Source: GYS-P2D sp964414425
Lineage (GTDB): Bacteria > Bacteroidota > Bacteroidia > Chitinophagales > Saprospiraceae
Direction of reading: 5' to 3'
Length of the DNA: 60,545 bases
Assembly (NCBI GenBank): GCA_964414425.1
Contig: CAYPWL010000022.1
Coordinates: 1-60,545, forward strand
A program made the position numbers and the translations under genes. This document shows, one piece after another, positions 1 through 9,104 of this stretch. Positions within the stretch are counted from its first letter, which is position 1; every line of letters starts with the position of its first letter. The notes beneath the pieces are model-generated. The model did not search any database. It worked only from the letters and a program-made list of their open reading frames with translations, and had not been told where the DNA came from.

Positions 1-681
1 TGGTATTATTTTCTTCATATCCCTAAGACTGCAGGAACAACGTTTAGATTCGTCCTGTATGACTACTTCGATCAAGCTGAAATATACCCAAGTTACTTCG
101 AACAAACCATTAAGCAGCGAGCTAGATACTATGGTTGGAAGGATTTCCAAAAGCGAAAGGACGAATTGTTTCATCATGGGAAGAAAATTTTAATCGGTCA
201 TTTTGGTTGGGCGGCTATACGTCATTATGCGACCCACAAACCACTTGTTTTGAGCTTCTTAAGGGATCCAGTAAAGAGGGTTAAGTCAGCAATACTCTAT
301 CTAAGAAAAAGAAATAGGATGTACGCCGGCATGTCTATTGAGGAGGTGGTCAATAATTACCTTTTTAAAGAAGGAGTCCTACAGGCGAAACAGTTTGGAT
401 ATCGACCTAAGAGAAACAATATCGATGAGGCACTTGCTAATCTGGAGTCTGTAGAATTCATTGGAATTTCAGAGCAATTTGACAAGAGTCTGGCTTTATG
501 TAACGAAACCTTTGGATGGGACTTACAAGCCATACCCAAAAAAAATGTTGGGTCATATAAAGAGGACCCATTCACTCCAGAGCAAATTGAAAAAATCAAA
601 GCAGCTTGCGAGATAGATTATATCATTTATAACCGCGGGTTAGAACTCTTTAATGAGCGCTGTGTAAAATATGGGATATAA
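1..681 (+). CDS. Sulfotransferase family protein (5' end cut by the window edge)
   Basis: The reading frame is open from base 1, so the N-terminus lies outside the window. The visible part begins with HIPKTAGTT, the 5'-phosphosulfate-binding loop of PAPS-dependent sulfotransferases, and later has FLRDPVKRVKSA, which fits the 3'-phosphate-binding RDP..R motif of the Sulfotransfer_2 family. Such enzymes move sulfate from PAPS onto carbohydrate or other hydroxyl acceptors; the acceptor cannot be told from sequence. Very little N-terminal sequence should be missing because this loop normally sits close to the start. An internal ATG at 166 would remove the PAPS loop and is not the start. A hairpin terminator follows the stop directly. 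Confidence 0.8.
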   Translation, partial: WYYFLHIPKTAGTTFRFVLYDYFDQAEIYPSYFEQTIKQRARYYGWKDFQKRKDELFHHGKKILIGHFGWAAIRHYATHKPLVLSFLRDPVKRVKSAILYLRKRNRMYAGMSIEEVVNNYLFKEGVLQAKQFGYRPKRNNIDEALANLESVEFIGISEQFDKSLALCNETFGWDLQAIPKKNVGSYKEDPFTPEQIEKIKAACEIDYIIYNRGLELFNERCVKYGI

Positions 682-683
682 AA

Positions 684-720
684 AATCCCCTCGAGGTCAT
701 CGAGAGGATTTTTTATTTTT
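684..720 (+). terminator. Rho-independent terminator after the sulfotransferase gene
   Basis: Arms AATCCCCTCG and CGAGAGGATT pair with one mismatch and are followed by a T-rich run (709-720). It sits 3 bases after the stop. The next gene converges from the other strand, so it may serve both. Confidence 0.75.
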
Positions 721-736
721 TGCCAGTTTGGTCTGA

Positions 737-1345
737 TTAGGCTTTCTTCACCTTGATACTGCAGCCTATTGCTTTAGTAGTAGCTGGCGTAGGATCTTGT
801 CCTTTTTCCATCGCTGCAATTGCGCTTTCGACATACTTAACGCCTACTGATGATTCATCTTGTGGATTGTCATCAATAGAGCCGATGTACTTCACGACAT
901 GCTCAGCATCGAGGATGAACACATGTGGCGTCTTAGTGGCTCCATACTGAGGATAAACAGCTTGACCTGCATCAAAGAGGTATGGGAACTCAAATCCCTT
1001 CTCATCAGCTCGTGTCATCATCGCCTTCTGATCATCACCAGGCTTAACCTCTGGATCGTTAGGGTTGATTGCGATAACAGGATATCCCTGAGCAGCATAC
1101 TTGTCATGTAGAGCGTTTATACGATCTTCATACATCACTGCATATGGACAAGTATTACAAGTGAATATTACGATGAAGCCTTTCGCATCTTTATAATCTG
1201 ATAACGATACGAATGTGCCATCAATATTCTTTAGGCTAAAGTCAGTAGCCTTATCACCAACCTTGTATCCTACTGGATCAGGGTTATTAGCAAATGCGAC
1301 AGCTGCAAAAAGTGTCACGAGTAAAAGTGTTACAATATTTTTCAT
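737..1345 (-). CDS. Secreted thioredoxin-fold redoxin (AhpC/TSA-like)
   Basis: A 202-residue protein with a signal peptide (MKNIVTLLLVTLFAAVAFA) followed by a redoxin domain. The active-site region FTCNTCPYA is a CxxC-type motif in the usual place after the first strand, so a periplasmic thiol-disulfide or peroxide-linked role is likely. The frame is open further upstream, but only the ATG at 1343-1345 gives a clean signal peptide, and the longer version would run into the upstream gene. The TlpA-like lipoprotein gene lies 20 bases upstream on the same strand, suggesting a two-gene unit. The reductant and substrate are unknown. Confidence 0.82.
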   Translation of the reverse strand: MKNIVTLLLVTLFAAVAFANNPDPVGYKVGDKATDFSLKNIDGTFVSLSDYKDAKGFIVIFTCNTCPYAVMYEDRINALHDKYAAQGYPVIAINPNDPEVKPGDDQKAMMTRADEKGFEFPYLFDAGQAVYPQYGATKTPHVFILDAEHVVKYIGSIDDNPQDESSVGVKYVESAIAAMEKGQDPTPATTKAIGCSIKVKKA

Positions 1346-1365
1346 GCTTTGAATATTTATGAATT

Positions 1366-1914
1366 TTAAAGTTTTGCTATTTGGGCTTCGATCTCCTCGA
1401 CCGAATGAAATTCTCTCTCTGCAAAGATGTGGTTGCTTCCACGATAGATATATGTCGCTGGGATTGCACCTGACCATGATGGATCTACTCGGTCTATCCA
1501 ATCATTGGCTTTGGGGTCACCCATCATCACGACTCTCACATTATAATTCTTCTTCTCGACGAATGGAATAACCCTTGTCTCATACTGATTTTTAAAATCC
1601 AAACTCACCAAGACCACTTCATACTTGTCTGGATACTTGGTCTGTAGTTCATCAAAGTATGGTAGCTCTTTAATACATGGTGCGCACCAGGTTGCCCAAA
1701 AGTTGATCACATGGATTTTATCATCATCTGACTTCATTATGGCTTGTTCAAAGTCATCAAACGTCTCATAGAGAGTAACTTCGTTAGAATCGTTGATCTT
1801 AGATTCGGCCTTGACAATCGCTGCCTGATTTATATTTGCTTCGACTGTTTTACTTGGCGCCATGTTTTGACAGGCCCCAATCGTCAGGCAAAATAGTAAG
1901 GTCATAAGTCTCAT
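1366..1914 (-). CDS. TlpA-like thioredoxin lipoprotein
   Basis: The N-terminus MRLMTLLFCLTIGAC is a short signal peptide ending in a lipobox, so the mature protein is probably anchored in a membrane through its cysteine. The thioredoxin domain carries the classic WCAPC active site in NFWATWCAPCIKELP and the cis-proline segment GAIPATYIY. TlpA/ResA-like proteins move electrons to disulfides outside the cytoplasm. Two starts are possible, 1914 and 1920 (two codons longer); a GGAGG about 13 bases before 1920 does not separate them. The frame remains open to 2064, but that extension has no signal-peptide character. Next gene: a second secreted redoxin 20 bases on. Confidence 0.8.
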   Translation of the reverse strand: MRLMTLLFCLTIGACQNMAPSKTVEANINQAAIVKAESKINDSNEVTLYETFDDFEQAIMKSDDDKIHVINFWATWCAPCIKELPYFDELQTKYPDKYEVVLVSLDFKNQYETRVIPFVEKKNYNVRVVMMGDPKANDWIDRVDPSWSGAIPATYIYRGSNHIFAEREFHSVEEIEAQIAKL

Positions 1915-2069
1915 ACACATTAGAAACACTAAACCTCCAAATAAGTTACATTCAGAAAAAGGACTTATGATCTTCTTAACAAGGGATGACTGAAGTGCTG
2001 TGTTGTGAATATGATTTTCCGAGAATCGCTGAGAGGAGGGGACACTTTTAGCAGAAAACACCACATTCA

Positions 2070-2094
2070 GGCAAAGGTCTCCCGACCTCTTGCC
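2070..2094 (-). other. mRNA 3' hairpin after dnaE without a T-tract
   Basis: GGCAA(G)AGGTC and GACCTTTGCC pair around a GGGA loop with one bulged base, 8 bases after the dnaE stop on the minus strand. No T-run follows, so it may be an mRNA-stabilising end or a weak terminator. Confidence 0.4.
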
Positions 2095-2102
2095 AAATCG
2101 TT

Positions 2103-5100
2103 TTAATTCAACTTATACGGCAGGCCTAATCGACTCAGGCGATCAATAAATGCGCTATCTACTTCGATCAGTTTTTTGTCATTGACGAAATCGAGTTTTA
2201 CTTCATCCTGTTGATCGATGACTTGCACTTTAAACTTGTGTTTGCCCTCGGTTACATCACACATCTTATCGAGTTCGGCGATCATCTTCACATCAATGGA
2301 TTTGATAGGGATCTGGATCGTGATAGATTTCGTCATTGTCTTACCGATGGTGTCGAGTAGCTTTATGTTCTTCACCCTGAAGAAGTAATTATCCCCGTTA
2401 TATCTTTTCGCAAAGATGCCTTCGATAAATAGTATCTCACCCATGCTGACGAGGCTGCCATATTGCTTGTATTGCTCATTGTAGATGCCAAACTGCATAT
2501 TCCCTTTGAAGTCTTGCAAGGTGAATCTCACATAGCCGAGGCCTTTTTGAGTAGTGCCATGGTATACCTCAGTGACCATACCTGCGATGTGCAATGTCGT
2601 ATTCATGCGCCGTGCTGCTTCATCCAGTGTACACGTGGTAAAGTTGGCCAGCTCCATGTGATAATCATCGAGCGGGTGTCCACTGATATAGATGCCTGTG
2701 ACATCCTTCTCCTTGTTGAGCATGGTAAGTTTGTTCCATGGCTCCGACTTGGGCATCTTAGGATCGGGGAGTATGGTTTCTGTCATATCGCCAAATAGCG
2801 AGTTGGCCATGCTGGCTTTTTGATTCTGGAAGGCATTACCCCACTTAATTGCATGCTCGATCACAGAGTCATATTGCTCAGTGGGCGCAAACCATTGTGC
2901 ACGATTGGACTCATTGAACTCATCTAAGGCGCCACCTTGAGCAAGGCTCTCAAAACACTTTTTATTCATGGCTCTAAGACTCAGGCGCTTAGTCATGTCA
3001 AATATGCTCGTAAATCGTCCATTGGCACGCTCACGGATCATCTCCTCAACAGGACCCTCACCAACACCTTTCAAGGCGGATAAGCCAAATCGAATATTGC
3101 CAGCAGCATTAACGGTAAAGTTGAGGTCACTCTCATTGACATCTGGACCGAGCACTTCTATATTCATGCGCTTGGCCTCCCTTAAGAAGAAGTTCAGCTT
3201 ACCGATGTCTTGTTTGTTATGTGTGAGGACGGAGGCTATAAATTCGGCAGGGTAGTGAGCCTTAAGGTATCCCGTCTGAAAGGCAACGATAGAGTAGGCT
3301 GCAGCATGTGATCTGTTAAATCCATACTGAGCAAATTTTTCCATGATGTTGAAGATCTCTGTCGCCTTCTCGCCAGAGACCCCCTTAGCACCCGAACCCT
3401 CGGTAAATATCGCTCGATGCTTCTCCATCTCCTTGAGCTTCTTCTTACCCATGGCACGTCGGAGCATATCGGCCTTGCCGAGCGTATAGTCTGCCATGAT
3501 CTGGGCCGTCTGCATGATCTGCTCCTGGTAGACCATGATGCCATAGGTCGGCTTCAAGATCTCTTCGAGCCATTCATGTGGATAGGTGATTTCCTCGTCA
3601 CCGTGCTTACGACGGATAAATGAGGGAATGTTATCCATCGGCCCTGGTCGATAGAGGGCATTCATTGCGATGAGGTCCTCGATATTCGTTGGTTTGAGTT
3701 CTCTGAGGAACTTACGCATCCCTTCGGACTCAAACTGAAAGATACCGATCATATCTCCACGTTGGAATAGCCCGTAGGTTATCTCATCATCGAGAGGGAT
3801 CTCGTCTGGGTCGATACGTTTCTCCTCCCCATGGCGCTTGACGATATTTTCTATAGCATCCTTAATGATGGATAGAGTCTTCAGTCCGAGGAAGTCCATC
3901 TTGAGCATCCCCGCATCTTCTACTACGGATCCATCAAACTGCGTGATGAAGAGGTCAGAGTCTTTAGAGGTGCTGACAGGAATATAGTTAGTGATGTCAT
4001 CAGGTGCGATGATCAATCCTGCGGCATGGATACCTGTGTTGCGCACCGTTCCTTCCACTTTCTGCGCTAATTGGATGACCTCGCCTTCGAGATTCTGCTG
4101 TTCGCTGGCTTTGAGCAAGTCTTGGATCTTGCTAAAGTCATCACCGGGCCAGTCAGCCTTTAGTTCTTTTTCGGTCTTGCCAAAAATCTTCTTGAGCTTG
4201 GTCCCAGGTCGAGTAGGGATTAACTTAGCGATGCGATCTGTCTCATTGAGAGGCAGTGATAGCACCCTGCCGATATCTCGCACCGAGGACTTAGCCGCCA
4301 TTGTACCAAAAGTTATAATCTGTGCCACTTGATTACGACCATACTTGTCAACTACCCAGTCAATCACCTTCTGACGACCATCATCATCAAAATCGATATC
4401 AATATCCGGCATCGATACACGCTCGGGATTGAGGAATCTCTCGAAGAGTAAGTTATACTTAATCGGGTCGACATTCGTGATCTTAAGGCAGTATGCCACA
4501 GCACTTCCTGCTGCCGATCCGCGTCCTGGCCCTACGGCAACTCCGAGCTCTCTCGCTGCTGCGATAAAATCCTGTACGATCAAGAAGTAGCCATCGAAGC
4601 CCATATTCTTGATGATGGTAAGCTCCAGATCTAGTCGCTCCCGGACAACCTCTGTGATCTCGCCATAGCTGCGCTTAGCACCTTCATAGACCATATGCCT
4701 TAATAAGGCTGACTGATCCTCAAATCCCACGGGCAACGGGAAGTTGGGCAAGAGGATATCTCGAGCCAGCGTAGGCATCTCTATCTTGTCAAATACCTCT
4801 ATCGTATTAGCAATGGCCTGAGGTACATCAGCAAATAGGGCGCTCATCTCCTCTTGTGACTTGAAGTAGTAGTCTGAGCTCGAAAACTTAAAGCGATCCT
4901 CCTCATGGACCTTGCGGCCCGTATTGACGCACAAGATGGCATCATGGGCCCGCCAGTCCTCCTCCTCGACATAGTGGGAGTCATTAGTGGCGATGAGCTT
5001 GACGTTATATTTTTCTGCTAAGTGGATCAGGTGTTGGTTGACATCTTCTTGGCTGAGACTGGAGTTGTCTATGCGCTCGATACCCTTGTGTCTCATGAGC

Positions 5101-5630
5101 TCGATATAGTAATCCTCACCAAAGATGTCGAGCCACCACTTGAGTTGTTTCTCGGCTTCTTCCATCTGCTCACGGGCAATCAGTCGAGGTATCTCCGCTG
5201 CCAGACAGCAGCTGGTAGCAATTAAGCCCTCATGATATTGCAGTAGGATCTCCTTGTCGATACGGGGATACTTACCATATAAGCCATCGATAAATCCAAG
5301 TGAGCATAGCTTTGCCAGATTTTGGTAGCCTGCCTGATTTTTGGCTAGGAGCAATTGATGGTATCGGATATCCTTCTCGCCCTTAGACTTTTGAAAACTC
5401 TTCTTATGCCGATCTGCGACGAGATAAAACTCACACCCGACCATGCCCTTAAGGCCTCGCTTATTCGCCTCATTGACAAACTTGAACGCACCGAACATGT
5501 TGCCATGATCGGTCATAGCGATCCCACGCTGGCCATCTGCGACAGCCTTATCCATAAGCTTGCCGATGTCTGCGGCACCATCAAGTAGTGAGTACTGGGT
5601 GTGACAGTGCAGATGACAAAACTCAGGCAT
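2103..5630 (-). CDS. dnaE: DNA polymerase III alpha subunit
   Basis: The 1175-residue length is normal for DnaE. It begins with the PHP domain (HLHCHTQYSLLDGA near residue 6), continues with the C-family polymerase core containing the catalytic aspartates in MPDIDIDFDD near residues 403-412 and VGPGRGSAAGS just before, then the helix-hairpin-helix region and a C-terminal OB fold (around GMVTEVYHGTTQKGLGYVRF). This is the catalytic chain-elongating subunit of the replicative polymerase holoenzyme in the cytoplasm. It appears to be transcribed alone. The DJ-1 family gene upstream is divergent, with 92 bases between the starts. Confidence 0.97.
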   Translation of the reverse strand: MPEFCHLHCHTQYSLLDGAADIGKLMDKAVADGQRGIAMTDHGNMFGAFKFVNEANKRGLKGMVGCEFYLVADRHKKSFQKSKGEKDIRYHQLLLAKNQAGYQNLAKLCSLGFIDGLYGKYPRIDKEILLQYHEGLIATSCCLAAEIPRLIAREQMEEAEKQLKWWLDIFGEDYYIELMRHKGIERIDNSSLSQEDVNQHLIHLAEKYNVKLIATNDSHYVEEEDWRAHDAILCVNTGRKVHEEDRFKFSSSDYYFKSQEEMSALFADVPQAIANTIEVFDKIEMPTLARDILLPNFPLPVGFEDQSALLRHMVYEGAKRSYGEITEVVRERLDLELTIIKNMGFDGYFLIVQDFIAAARELGVAVGPGRGSAAGSAVAYCLKITNVDPIKYNLLFERFLNPERVSMPDIDIDFDDDGRQKVIDWVVDKYGRNQVAQIITFGTMAAKSSVRDIGRVLSLPLNETDRIAKLIPTRPGTKLKKIFGKTEKELKADWPGDDFSKIQDLLKASEQQNLEGEVIQLAQKVEGTVRNTGIHAAGLIIAPDDITNYIPVSTSKDSDLFITQFDGSVVEDAGMLKMDFLGLKTLSIIKDAIENIVKRHGEEKRIDPDEIPLDDEITYGLFQRGDMIGIFQFESEGMRKFLRELKPTNIEDLIAMNALYRPGPMDNIPSFIRRKHGDEEITYPHEWLEEILKPTYGIMVYQEQIMQTAQIMADYTLGKADMLRRAMGKKKLKEMEKHRAIFTEGSGAKGVSGEKATEIFNIMEKFAQYGFNRSHAAAYSIVAFQTGYLKAHYPAEFIASVLTHNKQDIGKLNFFLREAKRMNIEVLGPDVNESDLNFTVNAAGNIRFGLSALKGVGEGPVEEMIRERANGRFTSIFDMTKRLSLRAMNKKCFESLAQGGALDEFNESNRAQWFAPTEQYDSVIEHAIKWGNAFQNQKASMANSLFGDMTETILPDPKMPKSEPWNKLTMLNKEKDVTGIYISGHPLDDYHMELANFTTCTLDEAARRMNTTLHIAGMVTEVYHGTTQKGLGYVRFTLQDFKGNMQFGIYNEQYKQYGSLVSMGEILFIEGIFAKRYNGDNYFFRVKNIKLLDTIGKTMTKSITIQIPIKSIDVKMIAELDKMCDVTEGKHKFKVQVIDQQDEVKLDFVNDKKLIEVDSAFIDRLSRLGLPYKLN

Positions 5631-5722
5631 AGTAGGTTTGGATTAGCTCGACAAGATAGTCTAACACATCAGATAATAAGCTATGTATTCTCTTATTTTT
5701 ATGCCCAAGAAATTGAGCGATT

Positions 5723-6304
5723 ATGAGGATAGGCATCCTGTTATTTGATGGAGTAGAATTACTGGACTTCGCAGGGCCAATGCAAGTGCTGTCCTCTGCA
5801 GCTTATGTCGACGAGGGGTTGATCGAGAGTATACAGACCATCGGCTTGTCACGTGAGATTACCGTCTCCAAGACATCTATGAAGATCGCAGTAGATGAAC
5901 TACTTCAAAATGTAAATGAGTTGGACCTGCTGGTGATCCCCGGAGGATTTGGCACTCGTGAGATCATCAAGAATCAAGGATATCTTAACTCTCTTGAGCC
6001 ATTGGTAGACTCGACACCAGTTGTGGCCTCCGTCTGTACAGGCTCATTGGTCTTAGCTAAGCTCGGTGTGCTGGGCGGGCTGAAAGCCACCACACATTTT
6101 GCGGCAACTGACATCATGAATAAGATAGACCCGACTATAAACGTAGATCGCAGCAAGCGATATTATGATAATGGCAAGTACGTCATCGCAGAAGGTGTAA
6201 GTGCCGGTATCGATATGTCCTTTTACCTGTTGAAGCGATTGTTTTCGGAGGAGGTTTCAGACAAGGTCAAGAAGTATATAGAGTACTATCCGGTGAAGGA
6301 GTGA
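5723..6304 (+). CDS. DJ-1/PfpI family protein
   Basis: A 193-residue cytoplasmic class I glutamine-amidotransferase-like protein. The nucleophile-elbow cysteine is C105 in VASVCTGSLVLA, and an acidic residue near the N-terminus (FDGVELLDFAGP) fits the family. The pattern is closest to isonitrile-hydratase-like or transcription-factor-associated DJ-1 members, which act on small electrophiles or isonitriles; the substrate cannot be assigned. It is a stand-alone domain without an AraC-type helix-turn-helix. It is divergent from dnaE. Confidence 0.8.
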   Translation: MRIGILLFDGVELLDFAGPMQVLSSAAYVDEGLIESIQTIGLSREITVSKTSMKIAVDELLQNVNELDLLVIPGGFGTREIIKNQGYLNSLEPLVDSTPVVASVCTGSLVLAKLGVLGGLKATTHFAATDIMNKIDPTINVDRSKRYYDNGKYVIAEGVSAGIDMSFYLLKRLFSEEVSDKVKKYIEYYPVKE

Positions 6305-6471
6305 GGTGATGAATTGATATTATTTCTTAGGTGTAGCCTACAAACAAGTGTGTTACCTTAGATTGGATGGGCTGGAATTATTTATAGAGCGAAACTTTAT
6401 AATAGCATGGTAATATGCAAACAGTAATCTAATCAGTAATTCGTGCTATCACGTCAAATTTTAATGAAACA

Positions 6472-7218
6472 GTGAAATATTTTGGATTTAGAAAGAAGAT
6501 CTCAAGTGATCATCAATTTGATGAAATTTTGGGCTATCCAAATAAAAAGACCAATCCTTGGGTGCTAGGTAAATTTGTCAAGAAGTATCAGCTAAGTCAA
6601 GAGTATTTTGAAAGGAGAACTTTTGATAATTTGCCTATCCCCTTTCGCAGTGATATACTAGATCACTTTATATGTTATCAACCATCAGATGATATCGAGT
6701 ATGATTGGGTTCTACTAGATGCCTTTTATTTTTCCTATGATGAAGATAAATGGCCAGTAGAGATTAATGGATGGTTAGTTTCATCCAAGTTCAAAGATTT
6801 AATTCAACAAAATGAATTGGTCATTGGGAGGGATCACAGATTTAGTGCGTGCAAGCTGAAATATCAAGGTGAATTTATGCAGTATCATATTTGTCAATAT
6901 TCAAATTATGACTTTGACAATGTGAACTTGGCTAATTCAAAGGTACTTCAGCTACCAGAAGGTGTCACCGATTCAGACCCAACCAAGTTTACGACACATA
7001 TAGAGCTAAGAGATTTAACAAGATGGTATAGCAATGTGACGGATTTCAGAATAAAAATTTGTTTTAATCACTACGTTGATGTGTTGAAGACCCCGCTTTT
7101 GATGGGCGCATTTGCTTCAGAGCGATTTAAAAATCTTATTGAGGCTAATAATATTTCAGGTTACGAATTTTGGCCAGTGAATTCAATCGATTTTGATTTT
7201 ATAAATAATTCAACTTAA
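6472..7218 (+). CDS. Imm11-like (immunity MXAN_0049 family) protein
   Basis: A 248-residue cytoplasmic protein with no signal peptide. The C-terminal part (FASERFKNLIEANNISGYEFWPV) has the pattern of the Imm11 family: a residue 'rf..li' helix followed by G-(Y/L)-EF-PV. Members are often immunity proteins or accessory proteins of polymorphic toxin systems. No toxin gene is adjacent, so the function here is open. The start is GTG at 6472; upstream in frame a TAA at 6430 leaves no ATG, and the nearby ATG at 6464 is out of frame and stops after three codons. A strong hairpin terminator follows. Confidence 0.5.
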   Translation: MKYFGFRKKISSDHQFDEILGYPNKKTNPWVLGKFVKKYQLSQEYFERRTFDNLPIPFRSDILDHFICYQPSDDIEYDWVLLDAFYFSYDEDKWPVEINGWLVSSKFKDLIQQNELVIGRDHRFSACKLKYQGEFMQYHICQYSNYDFDNVNLANSKVLQLPEGVTDSDPTKFTTHIELRDLTRWYSNVTDFRIKICFNHYVDVLKTPLLMGAFASERFKNLIEANNISGYEFWPVNSIDFDFINNST

Positions 7219-7226
7219 GAAGGAAT

Positions 7227-7262
7227 AAAAAAGGAGTTACAACGTCATCATAACTCCTTTTT
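7227..7262. terminator. Bidirectional terminator between the Imm11-like gene and tRNA-Leu
   Basis: AAAAAGGAGTTA pairs perfectly with TAACTCCTTTTT across a 12-base loop. The A-run and T-run make it usable in both directions, and the flanking genes converge on it. Confidence 0.75.
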
Positions 7263-7268
7263 AAAAAG

Positions 7269-7352
7269 TGCCCGAGGAGGGAGTCGAACCCTCACGCCCA
7301 TACGGACACATGGCCCTCAACCATGCCTGTCTACCAATTCCAGCACCCGGGC
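7269..7352 (-). tRNA. tRNA-Leu (anticodon GAG)
   Basis: Read on the minus strand it folds as a cloverleaf: acceptor GCCCGGG pairs with CTCGGGC (one G-U), the anticodon stem CATGG/CCATG holds loop TTGAGGG with anticodon GAG, and the T-loop is GTTCGACTC. A short variable arm typical of class II tRNAs is present (TGTCCGTATGGGCGT region). The CCA end is not encoded. Confidence 0.93.
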
Positions 7353-7504
7353 GGGATAGGAGCTGCAAATATCAACTTTCTATGAAGAATATGTGATTTG
7401 TGCGGGCAAAATATCTCAAGAACTTTCTCTTTTTGATCCAATCTCTGGGCTGTGTTAAAGTCTAATATATATGAGAAAGACATATATAATATTTATATAA
7501 TTCA

Positions 7505-7512
7505 TATATTTG
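7505..7512 (+). promoter_or_regulatory. Candidate -7 promoter box for a small transcript
   Basis: TATATTTG matches the Bacteroidota -7 consensus TAnnTTTG exactly. The upstream stretch is very A+T-rich, but no clear -33 TTTG is seen. A strand-specific terminator lies about 90 bases downstream. Confidence 0.4.
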
Positions 7513-7518
7513 TTGCAG

Positions 7519-7602
7519 CAATTAACCGACAAGAAGTAGTTTTCTTATTTTGAGACCTTAGTCGAAAGGGCCTGAGTTTGATAGCAAGCTTGGGCTTTTT
7601 TT
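7519..7602 (+). ncRNA. Candidate small RNA of about 84 nt
   Basis: Between tRNA-Leu and the ABC ATPase gene (both minus strand) a plus-strand unit has a promoter-like box at 7505-7512 and an 11-bp terminator at 7570-7595 followed by seven T. No usable reading frame lies inside. It does not fit an RNA family I recognise. The start at about 7519 is inferred from the promoter box; the 3' end is better supported. Confidence 0.4.
7570..7602 (+). terminator. Plus-strand-only terminator
   Basis: GCCTGAGTTTG and CAAGCTTGGGC pair over 11 positions with an ATAG loop and are followed by seven T. Three of the pairs are G-T, which would become A-C mismatches on the other strand, so the hairpin forms well only in plus-strand RNA. 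No plus-strand protein gene lies upstream before the converging tRNA. Confidence 0.65.
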
Positions 7603-8362
7603 ATTCGTTGATGGCAGTTTGTCTCAGTCTCTTTAAGAATGGGCTGGCGAAGATGAAGTCTAAAAGTATTTCATCCTTGCTATGCAAGACTTCCTCTTTT
7701 GTGCCTTGCCAAGCTAATTTTCCCTCCGATAGCAGACAGATGTTTTCTCCTATTTCCATGACTGAGTTCATATCATGAGTGTTGATGATTGTCGTCATGT
7801 TATGCTCAACCGTGATGCTGCTGATCAACTCATCTATGGTGATGGCAGTCTTAGGATCAAGTCCTGAGTTGGGCTCATCACAAAACAGGTACTTAGGGTT
7901 GAGGACGATCGATCTGGCAATACCTACTCGCTTCTGCATACCTCCACTGATCTCGGATGGATATTTCTTATTGCTACCCTCAAGGCTTACTCGCTCTAAG
8001 CAATAGTCTACCTGGATCTGTTTTTCTTTGGGCGTTTTGGTGGTGAACATATCCATTGGGAATCGGATATTTTCTTCCACAGTCATGGAGTCAAACAGGG
8101 CGTTACCTTGGAAGAGCATACCGATCTGCATACGCAGTGCTCTGATCTCGTCTTTGTTGATACAGCATAGATCGATATTATCATACCAGATCTCTCCAGC
8201 AGTTGGTGTAAGTAGGCCTACCAGAATCTTGAGGAACACTGTCTTACCTGCTCCACTCTTACCGATGATAAGATTCGTCTTGCCAGCCTCAAATGTAAAG
8301 CTGACATCTCGGAGGACTTCCTGCTTCCCAAAAGACTTTAATATGTTAGCCGCTTTAATCAT
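7601..8362 (-). CDS. ABC transporter ATP-binding protein, MlaF type
   Basis: A 253-residue ABC ATPase: Walker A GKSGAGKT, signature SGGMQKRVGIARSI, Walker B YLFCDEPNSGLDP, and an H-loop in INTHDMNS. The MQKR variant of the signature and the pairing with an MlaE-type permease identify the Mla/Mkl lipid-transport subclass, which moves phospholipids between the inner and outer membranes. The permease gene ends one base upstream of this start (translational coupling likely). No substrate-binding MlaD gene is adjacent, so the third component must be encoded elsewhere. Confidence 0.88.
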   Translation of the reverse strand: MIKAANILKSFGKQEVLRDVSFTFEAGKTNLIIGKSGAGKTVFLKILVGLLTPTAGEIWYDNIDLCCINKDEIRALRMQIGMLFQGNALFDSMTVEENIRFPMDMFTTKTPKEKQIQVDYCLERVSLEGSNKKYPSEISGGMQKRVGIARSIVLNPKYLFCDEPNSGLDPKTAITIDELISSITVEHNMTTIINTHDMNSVMEIGENICLLSEGKLAWQGTKEEVLHSKDEILLDFIFASPFLKRLRQTAINE

Positions 8363-8363
8363 G

Positions 8364-9104
8364 TTAACTCATTAATATTAAGGCGATCAGCAAATCCGCT
8401 ATGAGGATTATAATAGATCCAAATACCACAGCTCGGGTGCTCGCCTGTCCTAACTCTATACTTCCTCCCTTGACAAAGTACCCTTGATAACAGGCTACAG
8501 ATGTAATGATAAAAGAAAAAGTAACCGCCTTTACCAGCATGATCACCACGTTGTACGGCACAAAAAACGACCGAAGTCCTCTGATAAACTCTGAGCTAGT
8601 GAAGTCTGCGACGGTCACTGCGGCAAAGTATCCACCACCGATACCAACCAGTGATGCGATGATCACTAAGATGGGTATAATAATCACTGAAGCAATCAGC
8701 TTAGGCATAACTAGATAGGCAGAGGTGTTGACACCCATGATTTCCATGGCATCTATGTGTTCCTTTTGGCGCATGCCTCCGATCTCAGCTGCCATAGTAG
8801 ATCCGATCTTACCAGCAAGTACGATAGAGGTTAGGGTCACAGCCATCTCAATGATCATCATATCTCTCACGATATAACCAATATAGTAGCTCGGTATCAT
8901 CGTTCCCTCTAACTGATAGGAGAACTGTATCGATGTAACCGCTCCTATAAATCCTGATATGATCATGACAATACTAAGAGACCCAATGCCGATATCATAC
9001 ATCTGACGCATGGTTTCTTTATAATACATCTTGGTGTTCTCAGGTCTCGAAAAGATATCTGGGAGCCAAGCTACGTAGTGTCCGAAATCCTTAATTAGCT
9101 TCAT
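8364..9104 (-). CDS. MlaE-family ABC transporter permease
   Basis: An approximately 246-residue inner-membrane protein with five to six hydrophobic segments and the conserved cytoplasmic stretch KIGSTMAAEIGGMRQKEHIDAM typical of MlaE/YrbE. It is the permease partner of the ATPase gene one base downstream; together they would drive lipid movement across the envelope. I chose the ATG at 9104 because the longer version needs a TTG at 9128 and adds only eight polar residues. Confidence 0.87.
   Translation of the reverse strand: MKLIKDFGHYVAWLPDIFSRPENTKMYYKETMRQMYDIGIGSLSIVMIISGFIGAVTSIQFSYQLEGTMIPSYYIGYIVRDMMIIEMAVTLTSIVLAGKIGSTMAAEIGGMRQKEHIDAMEIMGVNTSAYLVMPKLIASVIIIPILVIIASLVGIGGGYFAAVTVADFTSSEFIRGLRSFFVPYNVVIMLVKAVTFSFIITSVACYQGYFVKGGSIELGQASTRAVVFGSIIILIADLLIALILMS

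Noticed and set aside
7353..7504. A tRNA or coding gene between tRNA-Leu and the small-RNA promoter box
   Set aside because: No cloverleaf or convincing frame; the only short ATG frame stops after nine codons.
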